Source of the DNA: Terebella lapidaria | Lineage: Eukaryota; Annelida; Polychaeta; Terebellida; Terebellidae | Direction: 5' to 3' | NCBI GenBank assembly: GCA_949152475.1 | Contig: OX424570.1 | Location: forward strand, 22,254,694-22,318,693 | Length of the DNA stretch: 64,000 nt | Part shown: positions 44,001 through 56,459 of the stretch, piece by piece | Layout: each line of letters opens with the position of its first letter | Numbering within the stretch: the stretch's first letter is position 1 | Notes under the pieces: generated by a model | What the model saw: only the letters and a program-made list of their open reading frames with translations | Databases searched by the model: none | What the model was told of the DNA's origin: nothing | Translations under genes and position numbers: made by a program

Positions 44001-44896
44001 ACGCAGGTTCAAAGTTACGTTCATTCCGATCGTGCTTCCGACATTAAAGATCAGTACAAATGCAGGCCATTATTTCGGAAACTAAGTCGGTGACCCCCCT
44101 TTTTATTTCTGTTTTGGACTCTACACTTTATTCTCTAAACTTTGTAAACTTCTTCATTTCTTTGCGATATGAGTCTGAATTTTGGTAGATAAACATTTAT
44201 TATTGAGCTCAAACAAGGTAACGGTGTCGTCTAGTATACATTTCATGGCTGTAATTGAATAAGTTAAAATTAGTCTTACTAGCTAAGTCCATTATTGACC
44301 ACAATAAAAATAGTTAAGACAAGAAACAATTATTATCTGGCTCAGCAAGGTAAAGATTCTGCCCAGTAGAGATTTCATGGCTGTATTTCATGGCCACAAA
44401 TTAGTATTTCGTGCGCACAAATTGTTAAATCATGCGCACGAATTAATAAATGTTTTCGGTGTGTCACCTCAGGGGCTCCGGATATATTTAATTCCGGGTT
44501 TCGATATTTAAATCCGGGTTTGATCATTTTGATCATGTCGGTCACATTTCAGACATTGTTCGTCTTTTTACATATGAATTTGGTGCACAAAGTGAAACCT
44601 GGAATGAAAAGAAATACCCCCACCCCCCCCCCCCCCCCCGCCCCCCCAAATTTTCTCCTGGAAATCACCTGAAACAAATTATGACATTGACAGGAATTGC
44701 CCGATTTTTTTTTTCGAAATGGCCACTGGCGATCGTCCAGGTTTTAATATTTATTTTCCGGTTTTAACATTTAATTCCAGGTTTTAAGCCTTTAAGCCTT
44801 GGAGATCACACTGTCCAATGCCTGCTCTACGCCGATGATCTTCTCCTTATGTCAAGAGCCCCAGACGGCCTCCAAAACCAGCTTATATTCTCATGA
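41045..44896. repeat. Higher-order repeat array, unit 1 (3,852 bp)
   Basis: The unit starts at TATCTGGATCATGAGAATAC and ends where the same word returns at 44,897. Inside it are three diverged sub-repeats of 0.6-1.2 kb. The first part has the word AGTAAAGCAC...GACATCTG (about 41,140, 41,645, 42,325). The second has the word GAATTCGAACCAGCTTGC and GGCAGCAAAGGTCCTC, then TAATTGTGGTGTTA (about 41,850, 43,053). After 43,400 a different 1.4-kb segment follows, ending with a LINE scrap. No protein-coding support. Confidence 0.8.
44793..44885 (+). repeat. LINE RT scrap at the unit 1/2 junction
   Basis: About 93 bp match LINE copy 2 at 38,676-38,766 and read LGDHTVQCLLYADDLLLMSR, then APDGLQNQL. The reading frame here is open across a point where LINE copy 2 has lost two bases, so the scrap derives from a better-kept relative of that LINE. 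Confidence 0.85.
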
Positions 44897-46230
44897 TATC
44901 TGGAACATGAGAATACTTTTTGACGAAAAAAAACTTTTTAAGCTGTTACAATATTTGGGACAGAAATGTCGCCCGAGTATTATATAGTAAAGCACTTCGT
45001 TTTCGTCCGTACAACATCTGATATTTAAGTGTAAGCTGGAAAAGATTGCTCAAAGCGATCCCGATTTTTTTCTTCTTATTCCACATCCAGGCCTGAGGCA
45101 AATTATATTTCTCGCCAATTACATTACAATGAAACGTGTAGGCTATCCGTGAACCATCGTGATAAAATCGCAGAAACTAGTAAGTCTGGCGAAACTTTTC
45201 TAAAGATTCGGATACACCCTACAACATGCAAATACACAAAAAATATTCTATGTGATCTGATGAATAGTGCTTCCAACGTGAATGGCAATGACTAGTACAA
45301 ATAGAGGTAAAAATATGATAACAGTCCGGGATATTCTAGATATCCGTATTTTGTAGATCTAACAGATTGCTGAGCTAATGGATAATCCTCAGGCGATTAA
45401 GACTGGGTAGTTATAAATAGGTCATTCTGGATTACTAATGCTCGTAAAAATGGGGGTAAAGCCCGTAAAGTAAACCATTTTGTTTTCCTTCGTACGGCAT
45501 CTGTTAATTCGAGTGTAGGTGGAAAAGATTTTTTTTATTGGGATGGAGCTATTGGGATGGATTGACAGGGTGTCTGTGTTTTCTCCCAGGCATGAGCCAA
45601 GTTATATTTTTCACCATTATGACATTACAAAAACAACGTGAATCCGGGAATTAACCATCGCGATAAATCATTCCTATTTTTCTCTTATAATCCAGGCGTG
45701 ATGCAAATTATATTTGTCACTAACTAACATTACCCCAAAAATGTATCCTTGAATTAACCACCGCAATAAAATTGCAGAAACTATTAAATGGTATATAAGT
45801 TTGAATTCGAACCAGCTTGCCGCCTGAAAGGCAGCAAAGGTCCTCAACAAAATACTAATTAAGTCTATTATTGCAAAGTATAATTGCCAAAACCTACTTT
45901 CCATAGTGCGCAATTGCTAAATAATTGTGGTGTTACTATTAGGCTATACGTAATTAATAATTTATTACCTATTATATGGAACAGATCAATGCGCTCACAT
46001 AATACACAGCATGGATATAATATAGACAATTCATATATTGGAGAACACGACCAAATTCTCCCATCCAGATATCGTAAAAAAATAAGGCCATTTATTTACT
46101 AAAACGAACAATTCACGAATAAATTGTCCATATCAGTTACGGACTTTACCCCCAGAAGTATCACTCAATCTCTGATCATATGTACTCATCATCAATGTAA
46201 CAGAGGAAGAACAGTGTATTTTAAATACAT

Positions 46231-46701
46231 TGTTACGATGTGTGACGGCGAGACGAAAATGTTTGATGAGATATTATTCCTTTATTAACGTCGATAGTGA
46301 ATAGGCAACATAAAATAATATAATCCAAGAATAATGTTTTCCCGCCGTTACTTTATTCTGGTACGATGTTATCAAACTGATGGCTAGTGGAAGACTGACT
46401 GTAAAATACAAAAGCTTAGCTAGAAAATCCTGACTGAAATTACTCTCAAACTGTACACTATGGAAAGGGAGTTGTTTGGTTACAATCATGATAATGGCTG
46501 GGGAACGTGACCTGAGGGCCGGAAAGGTCATGCACAGGCAATAAAATTTGGGATCCGGACACGACAATTATGGCTGGGGGCTGAGAAATTCTAGACAGAG
46601 GAATTTGTTTGAAGCTTGATAGGGTGGGGACTGGATCTAAAATATTTGACACATGTTTCTGAAGGCAAAAACTGTAAAATACATTAACACTCTTCAGAAC
46701 A
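46231..46701 (-). repeat. Solo LTR, 471 bp, TACAT target duplication
   Basis: Its ends are TGTT...AACA, flanked by TACAT on both sides (46,226-46,230 and 46,702-46,706). The matching site in unit 1 (about 42,277) has one TACAT and no insert. On the minus strand an AATAAA-type signal lies close to the CACATCGTAACA end, as expected near a 3' LTR border, so the element probably lay on the minus strand. It is the fossil of an LTR element reduced by LTR-LTR recombination. It is younger than the unit duplication. Confidence 0.75.
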
Positions 46702-49178
46702 TACATAAACACGATACTTGGGGGAGAATTGTCCCCTGGGTATTACATAGTAAAGTACTTTGTTTTCCTTCGTGCGACAATTGTTAATTGAAGTGTAACG
46801 CTGGAAAAGATTGCTCCAAGCCATCCCGATATTTTAGCTCATCGGCTGAAAGCCGTAGAGCTATTGGGATGGATTGACAGGGTGTCTGTGTTTTCTCCCA
46901 GGCATTAGGCAAGTTATATTTTCACCATTATGACATTACAAAAATAATGTGTATCCGAGAATTAGCCTTCTCGATAAAATTGCAGCAACTAATATATAAC
47001 TGTAAATTGGACCACAGTCGGGCAAAAGTTCTCTCAAGATTCGGATTCACCAAGGCACCATCATTAAAACACACAAAAATATTCAATGTGTTCTACAAAA
47101 TAGGTGCTTCTATAATGTGAATGCAAGAAACTTTAAAACGTAAATATCAAGTGATACTTATGGTATTATTTTAATAGTATCAAGATCGCCAACTTATCAA
47201 AGTCATTTCATCACTTCAATATCTGGGACAAATAAGCCTAGAGGTATATATGATGCGTATGATTATAATCCGGGATATTTCAGATCTCCGGCTTTGTGGA
47301 GCTAACGGATTGCTGAGAACATGGGTAATTTTCAGGCGATACAACTGCTTGTACTTAGCATTAATGTCAATTTCTTTTTTAATAGCTATTGGCAGATAAT
47401 TGAGCGACTGATCAGCATGATGAAAATGTTTTCGTAAATATAATAAGTTAGAATTCGAACCAGCTTGCAACCTGGAAGGCAGCAAAGGTCCTCAACAAAA
47501 TACTAATTAAGTCTATTATTGCAAAAAACGAACGCAAAATTCTGTTTTTCACAGTGCGCAATCGGTAAATAATTGTGGTGTTATTATTAGGATATACATA
47601 ATTGTATCCCCCAAACAAAAAGTTTGGCGGATACTATGGATTCGCGTCCCACCGTTGTATAGATTTTCTTGTGATAGTTCTACAGGTTGCAAATCTGAAC
47701 CGATTCTGATAATTTTTTATACAGACATACATGTATCTTAAAGATAATTGGTACTAATAATTGGTACTAATAACGCTACCGCCACCGAGCGAATGACGTG
47801 AAACTGAAAAAAGAACGACGTTATGACGTTTTTATACAGTAAATTCCAATCGGGGGACATTATGACATACAGGCGGGCGGGAAAGGCAGATTTAAGGCTG
47901 ATGCATGGGCCACGTGCCTATATTATTAGCGATGCCTTGCAGATGCATTATCTGCATTATTACCTCGTACACAATATAAGCACATACTCTTTCTGCAATA
48001 TAAATATGAAATCCACTAATTAATTTTTATCATCGTTATATAAATAAAACGTTATCGTGTTGTGTCGCCTATTTATTAATAAACGTGTTCAGTTTTTAAA
48101 TGAATCCCTCGGCAGTGAAATAATAGCTTGATAAAAAAAATGACATATGTTGTTTGAATTATTGATTTATAATTTTTATTAGTACACAACGGTGCATTTA
48201 TCATGAACATACGGCATCGATGTAGTTGAACTCTCCAACCTCTCCGTGTGGTAGAAATATATTCCCGTGGAGGTTATTTCATAATGTACTTGAAGTAGAA
48301 ATCATTAGGACCTATGTGGTTACTTTTACACACACGTCTTAATAGTTTTAGTTTGTCATTTTCATTTCTGACGAATGCCACGCAGGTTCAAAGTTACGTT
48401 CATTCCGATCGTGCTTCCGACATTAAAGATCAGTTCAAATGCAAGCCATTATTTCGGAAACTAAGTCGGTGAACCCCCTTTTTATTTCTGTTTTGGACTC
48501 TACACTTTATTCTCTAAACTTTGTAAACTTCTTCATTTCTTTGCGATATGAGTCTGAATTTTGGTAGATAAACATTTATTATTGAGCTCAAACAAGGTAA
48601 CGGTGTCGTCTAGTATACATTTCATGGCTGTAATTGAATAAGTTAAAATTAGTCTTACTAGTTAAGTCCATTATTGACCACAATAAAATTAGTAAAGACA
48701 AGAAACAATTATTATCGGGCTCAGCAAGGTAAAGATTCTGCCCAGTAGAGATTTCATGGCTATATTTCGTGGCCACAAATTAGTATTTCGTGCGCACAAA
48801 TTGTTAAATCATGCGCACGAATTATTAAATCATGCGCATGAATTAATAAATGTTTTCGGTGTGTCACCTCAGGGGCTCCGGATATATTTAATTCCGGGTT
48901 TCGATATTTAAATCCGGGTTTGATCATTTTGATCATGTCGGTCACATTTCGGACATTGTTCGTCTTTTTACATATGAATTTGGTGCACAAAGTGAAACCT
49001 GGAATGGAAAGAAATACCCCCCCCCCCCCCCCAAATTTTCTCCTGGAAATCGCCTGAAACAAATTATGACATTGACAGGAATTGCCCGATTTTTTTTTTT
49101 CGAAATGGCCACTGGCGATCGTCCAGGTTTTAATATTTATTTTCCGGTTTTAACATTTAATTCCAGGTTTTAAGCCTT

Positions 49179-49271
49179 TAAGCCTTGGAGATCACACTGT
49201 CCAATGCCTGCTCTACGCCGATGATCTTCTCCTTATGTCAAGAGCCCCAGACGGCCTCCAAAACCAGATTA
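49179..49271 (+). repeat. LINE RT scrap at the unit 2/3 junction
   Basis: This is the same 93-bp scrap as at 44,793, displaced by 4,386 bp. It ends in CCAGATTA where the other has CCAGCTTA. The scrap is thus part of the repeated unit, present before the last duplication. Confidence 0.85.
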
Positions 49272-49282
49272 TATTCTCATGA

Positions 49283-50312
49283 TATCTGGAACATGAGAAT
49301 ACTTTTTGAAGAAAAAAAACTTTTTAAGCTGTTACAATATTTGGGACAGAAATGTCGCCCGAGTATTATATAGTAAAGCACTTCGTTTTCGTCTGTACGA
49401 CATCTGATATTTAAGTGTAACGCTGGAAAAGATTGCTCCAAGATATTCCGATTTTTCTCTTCTTAATCCACATCCAGGCCTGAGGCAAATTATATTTCTC
49501 GCCAATTACATTACAATGAAACGTGTAGGCTATCCGTGAACCATCGTGATAAAATCGCAGAAACTAGTAAGTCTGGCGAAACTTTTCTAAAGATTCGGAT
49601 ACACCCACCAACATCCAAATACACAAAAAATATTCTATGTGATCTGATGAATAGTGCTTCCAACGTGAATGGCAATGACTAGTACAAATAGAGGTAAAAA
49701 TATGATAACAGTCCGGGATATTCTAGATATCCGTATTTTGTAGATCTAACAGATTGCTGAGCTAATGGATTAGTCTGGCAAAAAAAAATAAGATTGAGAT
49801 TCACCCACCATTGTTCAAATTCACACAAAAGTATTCAATATGTGTACCCTTACTTATCATGCTTGGTATATATGAATATATTACTGTACAAATTGGACCA
49901 ACGCCCGGCAAAAATTATCTTGAGATTCAGATTCACCGACCGTCATTGAAATACACACAAATGATATCCAATGTGATCTACAAGATAGTGCTTCTATGGC
50001 GTGAATGGCAAGAAATATCAAGTGATAGTTGTGATGCTACTTAAATATTGCCAAGATCGTCAACTCATAATACTTCATTATCTAGCATATAAAGAGACGA
50101 GAGAAAACACATCACAGCCCGGGATATTTGAGATCTACGTGTTGAGAAGCGACGGGATACATAATTTGTAATTCGAACCAGCTTGCAACCTGGAAGGCGA
50201 CAAAGGTCCTCAAAATATTAGTTAAGTCTATTATTGCGGAAATAACGCAAAAACCTGGTTTGTATAGTGCAGAATTGATCAATAATTGTGGTGTTACTAT
50301 TAGGCTATACAC
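49283..50312. repeat. Higher-order repeat array, unit 3 (partial)
   Basis: The unit opens like units 1 and 2 and stays close to unit 2 until about 49,772. There it jumps to another sub-repeat and ends with the GAACCAGCTTGC...TAATTGTGGTGTTA word at about 50,172-50,305. The array ends near 50,312. Confidence 0.75.
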
Positions 50313-51904
50313 ACCACCGAGCTCATAGGTGTCGCTAGTCTCGCTGCCTGGTCGCAGTGGACATGGAATTATTCGTAAAATTGCTTCATGCACAACTAGA
50401 TATTTTACCAATTTTAAAACTACTATATGTAACCTTTTTTATAGCACATTTCATAACCATTGAAAACCCCGGCTGAAACCAAACTGACCCTACAACAACA
50501 AAGTTAGGCTTATGCGGAAATTATATCCCCACCGATGGTCGACTACAGAACTTGCCACGCTCGCGACGGTCCATACCATCATGACCGGAATGAACCGTCA
50601 CAAGCGTGGAAACCCCAAAACTTGGGTCGATCTTGGGGGTGGGGGGCGGTACTAGGGACCCACTAATTATTTAATTGGACCACCCGTTCCCATGCAAATT
50701 TCAATTTTGGCCCAGGAATTAAAACAATGTAATCGGTGTAAACTATTTCCCTCGTGAGAAGAATGCTTCAACTGTGAGTAAAACATTTCCCTTGCAGAGA
50801 AAAAAAAAACTTTTGCCGACGAGGAAATAATTTCCCTCGTAGGGAAAATAGTTTTCTCCGTCAATTACATTATTTTATACATTCTCCCAAGGTCATTTTC
50901 GTGATGTCATTTTCCCGCGTTCCCTGTGATAGAATTTCATAGAAAATTAATAACATTCGATTATTGTCGCCTCCATCCCATGGAAGGATGCGTTAGTCCG
51001 GTCCTGCAATATTGCCGCAGCATTTGTTTTAAAAAATAATAGTCTCCACAACCAGATGGAGACAATTACTGAAAAAAATATTTCCGGTAGCTACATAAAC
51101 TCTCTATTTCACGAGGTGGAAAAAGTTTATCAAAAAATATTTCGGACGTATATAAACAACCTTCGTATGAACCGATGGTCACCAGTAGGGCATAGGCCTA
51201 TACTTGTGGGCATGGAATTTTAAACATGGTGAAATGGGCACTTTATTTCGCAGCAATTTAATGAAATCTTTAAAATGTGGCATTTGTAATTATGGGAATC
51301 TCTTCAAATCTACACAACCTTTATGGAATTATATTGATATGGAAGTCAGTTGAAAACAAGCAAAAGGGGTAAGAACACCGCAGTCTCTGTATTGATTTTC
51401 TTCTAGCGGGTGCACAATGCTACGCGCAAATATGTTTTATAGCGGATTTTTCCCGTTCGATGCACTTTGACTAAATATTTAACCCAAAAAGTTTTGTTTT
51501 ACAAGTCGAGTACCATTTGTAGATATATAGATGGGCCTAAGGGTAGGCCTACAAGTTGAGTTTATGTAGCATGTTAAATTTATATTGACGAGCTATCGTG
51601 CATAGGGGTTTCGAATTCATATGGGTCTGGAAATTAGCTGGGAATTGTTCCATTTTGGTTCTGGAAAGTCAGTGATTTTGTTATCCACAGAATAGTGAGA
51701 ACGCTGTCACTATAATTGCAGTATGTCAAGATCACAGAAATGCTTCTGAATAAACCTCCCATTCCACACACTGGAATCGAGCTACACACTGCCAAAAGGC
51801 GACATATGTCTTTAGTACATTTCCTGACGCTTACTTGTACAGTAATGATATGAGATATATCAGATCTACGTGTTTTTTTTTAAATTGATCGATTACTTAA
51901 GCCC
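50313..51904. other. No recognised gene
   Basis: A cluster of TTTCCCT words in both orientations lies at 50,745-50,865 (for example ATTTCCCTCGTAGGGAAAAT). No frame or mobile element end could be supported. Confidence 0.4.
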
Positions 51905-52564
51905 CAGTCCCACTCTCCCGGTTTGCTGCCCGGTCGACTCCCGGATCATCAATTAACCGGGCCTCATCCGGCCACACTGGGTGGGCCACACTCTACTGGT
52001 TCAGAACCGGGTCTGAACAGGGCACACCATCTCTCGACCAGCCACACCGGGTTGATCTGGGTGGTGAACCGAGTCTCGTCCGGGCACTAGGGTGAAATAT
52101 GAAACATGTTTTATTTTTTGGCAAACCGGGTCTCGACCGGGGACTCTCAGATGGGAGTGGGAAATGAACCCCCGAACCGGGCGTGGTCGGGGATCATCCT
52201 GGAGTCCACCGGGTTCAACAAGAGTCATCCTGGAGACATCTGGTCACACCAGGTCTCAACCAGGTCTCGATCGGATGAAAAATGGTTGTTTTGGTGAACC
52301 GGGAGTAGTACAGGAGTTGACCATGTTAAACGGGAGTTGACCTGGGGTTAACCTGGAGTTACTGGGACTTATCCGGAAGTTGACCGGGTCTGATCCGGGC
52401 GCCGAGGGAATAAAAAATTATGAAAGGTCTTATCCGGCCGAAGCTTTCGATTGGGGGTTGTCCGGGACAGTTGGACTGCATTTTTAACCTTTTTTCACCC
52501 TCGACCAGGTTTCAACCAGCCTAAATCGGTTAAAAAAATGTCTCAGACCGGGACAGTGGGACTG
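51905..52564. mobile_element. 660-bp TIR element packed with ACCGGG motifs
   Basis: The 18-bp ends CAGTCCCACTCTCCCGGT and CAGTCCCACTGTCCCGGT are inverted and differ at one base. The interior is a dense mixture of (A/T)CCGGG(T), TCGACCGGG and their complements, unlike any neighbour. No clear target duplication was found. CAGT-type ends recall hAT elements, but without the duplication the superfamily stays open. Open frames inside are products of the motif repeats. Confidence 0.6.
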
Positions 52565-53790
52565 TAGCACGAGAAGATCCTCAAGCAACCGAGCTTATCT
52601 AGAAACAGGCGATTACAGATGCGAACTGCCCTTGGACATTTTTAATTTCCGCCTGTTTCATACTCAATGTCAGAGAGATTAGGAACTAATCAGTACAGAT
52701 CATCTTCAGATTTCAATTCTGCTGGGCCACTGAGATCCATGCACTGAAGACGTGTGGCTACACTGTACATCTGTACTAGACAGGTACATGTACCATGCAC
52801 GCCCTCCTGTAGATATTCTCAAAGACCTGACTGGTTGAAATTGTATCCCTCTTCAAGGTTGATAATAAACCAGGTAGAGATCATGAACCATCTGAAGAAA
52901 ATTCTACCCATAACAACGACAACCGGTCCAATGTTCCATATGCTTCATTGAAGTTGGCTGGGAATAAAGGATAGATCTCAAGACGGAAATCTTCCAGTAA
53001 AGCTTGCACATCTGTAGGGACAGTGAGAAACATTATTAGAATCTCATGGTTCTTTATTTTCACCACTTTGAAATGGATTTAAGGATTGATTGCATGTGAT
53101 CGTCATGAACCTCGCATTGACCCGCTGTTCATCCACTTATATAATGTAAATATAAAGGTAACAAATTCATGAATTTACACACTTCCAATCAACGTGAAAC
53201 TTTGCCTTTCTGATTGTTAGCCATCAAGGATTACTAACCGAGACTCTGTTTCTTACTAAGCAATGTTAAATTTGTTAAATTCATCGTTTTCATATGTCAT
53301 TTTCCGACCTGTTTCTCAGTCTACAAAATACACTCACAACAGGGCGAGCGAAAGGATTATGCTGTGCTGCAAATAGCTAGTGAGGCCAGTAAAACTCACA
53401 GGTGATATGCACTCGGGTGCACCGAGGTGTTTGGGATTATGAATGTTCAACTCATTGTATTCATCTCACAGAAAGTATAGCTCTAGATATTTTCATTATT
53501 TTGACGACAACAAGGAATAAATATATGCAACAGCCAGTGCTTGTCAAGCAGAACACTCGAATCTTCGTTTTGGTGAAACGTATAAAATGATTGATCTAAT
53601 CATCAAATTGCACAGCTTTCGTGATATCATTTATGAAACCATGTCTCGGTTCATCATCCATGAGTATATGTGTGTGTGATAGCCAAGTTTTAGGTCAGGG
53701 GCTTGTATTGTTTTGGTGATTTTGTTACCTATACTTTCACATTATAAGTCAATGGAAAAGTGCCTCAGTGCAGTCACCGGTAAGTTACGT
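52565..53790. other. No recognised gene
   Basis: This is AT-rich sequence without frame, repeat or splice support that I could connect to a gene. It may include the diverged 5' part of the helicase-bearing element that follows. Confidence 0.35.
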
Positions 53791-53805
53791 GCAATCACAC
53801 CTTAA

Positions 53806-56450
53806 ATGAGTGGGAGCATTTCCTACTATGGCAAAAGGACAAGCATCAGCAACATTATCAGAGAAAAACAAGTGCTATTTGGAAATAATATCAAAGAGGT
53901 TGAAGTAGCCATGAAGAGATCCAAGAAAATCATCTTGCAAAAGATGCCTTGGCACACATTGCCCCAGAAAGTGGCGGCTGGACGCTTGGGAACAAAAGCC
54001 AACCTAGATGACGCTTACCTCGAGGACATCAGTCTGGGAGACCTGCCAGATTGAGTGGCCTGCCTCGGAGCTCCAACACCAAGATGGGCTCAGTTGTCAG
54101 TAGAACACAGCATCTTGGCAATCCCATAGAACTAGGCTCAAGTTCTCATGCAGTGCATGAACAATATGCAAGGGAAATTCTTATACTCGCTAGTGGTGCA
54201 TCGATAAGATGAATGGAAAATGTCTGGGGACTTTCAATATATTGGTAAAGGAAAGTTTTATATCATCAAAGCTCTGATATGTGGCTCCAACTGGCAAAGC
54301 AGCATTTACCATCAGTGGCGGAGCCATGCTTCCATGCAAAGGGGTATGGGACAAAAGTATATACCACTTGCTGAAGAGCTCATCACTGCCCCCAGAAGTT
54401 AGGTATTAAAACCTCGAGCTGATAATCATTGATGAGATCTCAGCAGAGGCATGCTGAATTTCATCAGAGGTCGTCGGGATCAACTCAAGAGAAACCAGAG
54501 TTCTTCATGATTCTGGCAGTCAGTGATTTTATCCACTGCCGCATGTAAGAGGACAAATACTGAGACCCAGCTGCCCTTGCAGAGCCTTGGGACGACTTCA
54601 AGGTTACTACTTTGACCGACAAAATGAGACAAAAAAAAAAGACAAATCGTTTTCGGAGATGTTGAATCATAGAGCTCTGAAAATTAGGAGATGCTTAAGG
54701 ATCACAGATCCAAGCAGATGTACTTCATGTGTTTCCTTTCTAAAAAATTAGCCCAAAGGCTAAGATAGGTTACCGGACAATTTTGGTTTGGCCATGGCAG
54801 CATTGGCAGGTAACAGACCTTTTACCAATCAAGGTTCGCAGTGTAAACATATGACCTTGGGATTTACCAATCAAGGTCATCCGTATGAACTTCGATGTTA
54901 CCATTACATTTGATATTCTATATGTTGGATGGAATCGTTTAGGCCGCTCAGGTCAGTTTACACATTCCAAGTCAGACATTTGGCACTCACGGTCATCTGA
55001 CGTCAAGTTCAAGGTCATCATTAGTTGTGCCATATATGTCTTCCTATATGTTCATAATGCAAACATGAGCTCTATCTGCAAGTATTTCATCTATTCAGGC
55101 AAATCTGGGCATTTTTTGACCCCAAAATGGCTGTTTTGACCTTTCAAGTCCAGAATTTTTTTCAAAGGGTGAAATTTTTTTTTCGCCTAGAAATGGCCCA
55201 AAATGGATAGTAATACGATTTGGTGCGAAAATTTTTTTTTTCGCCGACTCGTCAAAAATTCAAAATGGCCGCCACACGGAGATCGGCGAAGCAAGGGCAA
55301 CAAAACTTATACACGTCACAGAGGTATATAAGAGGAATCTTTTTAAGCAAAAATCTCGAAACTGATCAGACAGTTTTTGAGACAATACAGACCAGGTACA
55401 AATTTGAGCATTTTTAGACCCAAAAATGGCTGTTTTGACCTTTCAAGGTCATCCAAGGTCAAATTCAAGGTCACCACACAAGTCGCCATATATGACTTCC
55501 CATTTGAAAGTGCCAATTTCTAACCTCTATCTTCAAGCGTTCTATGAGTACAGTCCGGACAGCTCCCATTATGAAGGAAAAAAGTGCCAAAAATTTTTTT
55601 AAGGGTGAAAATTTTTTTTGGCCCTAGAAATGGCCCAAAATGGATAGTAATGCGATTTGGGGCGAAAACATTTTTTTTCGTCGACCCGCCAAAAATTCAA
55701 AATGGCCGCCACACGGAAACCGGCGAATTTAGGGCAACCAAACTTATACATATCACAGAGGTATATGAGGGGAATCTTTTGAAACAAAAAACTCAAAACT
55801 GATCAGACAGTTTTTGAGAAAATGGCCGTCAAAGTCCAAAATTGAGCGTTTTTCGACAAAAACGGCCGCCATTTTGAAAAAAATGCGAAAATCAAAAAAC
55901 AAAAAAATACCTCCTTCTCAAAATATTTTTAGGCATTTTTGTGCAAAATTTCAAAAAGATATGATCGTTAACTTTAAAGATAAAAATGTTAACGCCGGAC
56001 GGACGGACGGACGACGGACGCAACGCCATGCCAATAGGTTATCGGACCAAAGGTCCGGTAACCTAAAAATTGCTGCTGCACACAGTGTAAAGATGACTGA
56101 TTCTTTGAACAGACAGAAATCAAAGATTGTGGCTGTAGACGTTATCGAGAATAGATCTGGCTTGAAGAAGAATACAACACCTGTACCCATTGAATGCAAC
56201 CTTTCTGCTGAAGTTACATTCTGTGAGGGCTCCATGGTGACTATGATGAGCAATCCCAATGTAGAGGATGGTCTGGTGAGTGGCGTCATGGGAACGGTCT
56301 TGAGGATCATCGAAGGATCCAAACCTCTACGCCAACCACAATGTGTTTGTTAGATTTGACAAAGACCAATTTGGCATCAATGCCCGTGCCTTATCACCAA
56401 CAGACCTCCCGAAGAGTTGGCTCAGAATTTTTTTTTTTTCTGTCTGATAG
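53806..56450 (+). pseudogene. PIF1/Helitron-type helicase remnant, split by a TA-flanked element
   Basis: The plus-strand blocks come in helicase order. An upstream stretch ends EDISLGDLPD (53,806-54,054). A degenerate Walker A region at about 54,235-54,275 reads IGKGKFYIIKAL. Then come APTGKAAFTI-like bases near 54,290, a Walker B block LELIIIDEIS near 54,415, and after the 1.3-kb insertion AHSVKMTDSL, TPVPIECNLSAEVTF and GSMVTMMSNPNVEDGLVSGV with MGTVLRII. The last stretch corresponds to the conserved PIF1 C-terminal GxxVMxxxNxxxxxGLVNG block. FVRFDKDQFG follows in another frame. PIF1-type helicases unwind DNA in host maintenance, and the same domain ends Helitron Rep/Hel proteins. A Helitron origin is more likely in this transposon-rich setting, but no Rep domain or Helitron end is seen. 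Many frame changes make it a pseudogene. Confidence 0.65.
54766..56065. mobile_element. TA-flanked TIR element (1,296 bp) inside the helicase remnant
   Basis: The ends are inverted GGTTACCGGAC(C), each next to a TA (54,766-54,767 and 56,064-56,065). Joining the flanks over one TA restores the helicase sense, so the site was a TA. The right end also carries its own hairpin (GGTTATCGGACC AAA GGTCCGGTAACC). The interior holds two tandem, diverged copies of about 433 bp (the AATGGCCCAAAATGGATAG word at 55,195 and 55,628), AAGGTCA-type words and a GGACGGAC run near 55,997. No transposase is encoded. The TA duplication is compatible with Tc1/mariner-type or related elements. Confidence 0.75.
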
Positions 56451-56459
56451 TGGTTATTT

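Larger units (their letters stand above)
44897..49282. repeat. Higher-order repeat array, unit 2 (4,386 bp)
   Basis: It matches unit 1 along its length (for example the GACGTTTTTATACAG segment at 43,418 and 47,825). It is longer mainly because of a solo LTR at 46,231-46,701 and a local insertion or duplication of about 130 bp near 45,530-45,665. Several short indels in both directions show the units have drifted separately. Confidence 0.8.
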
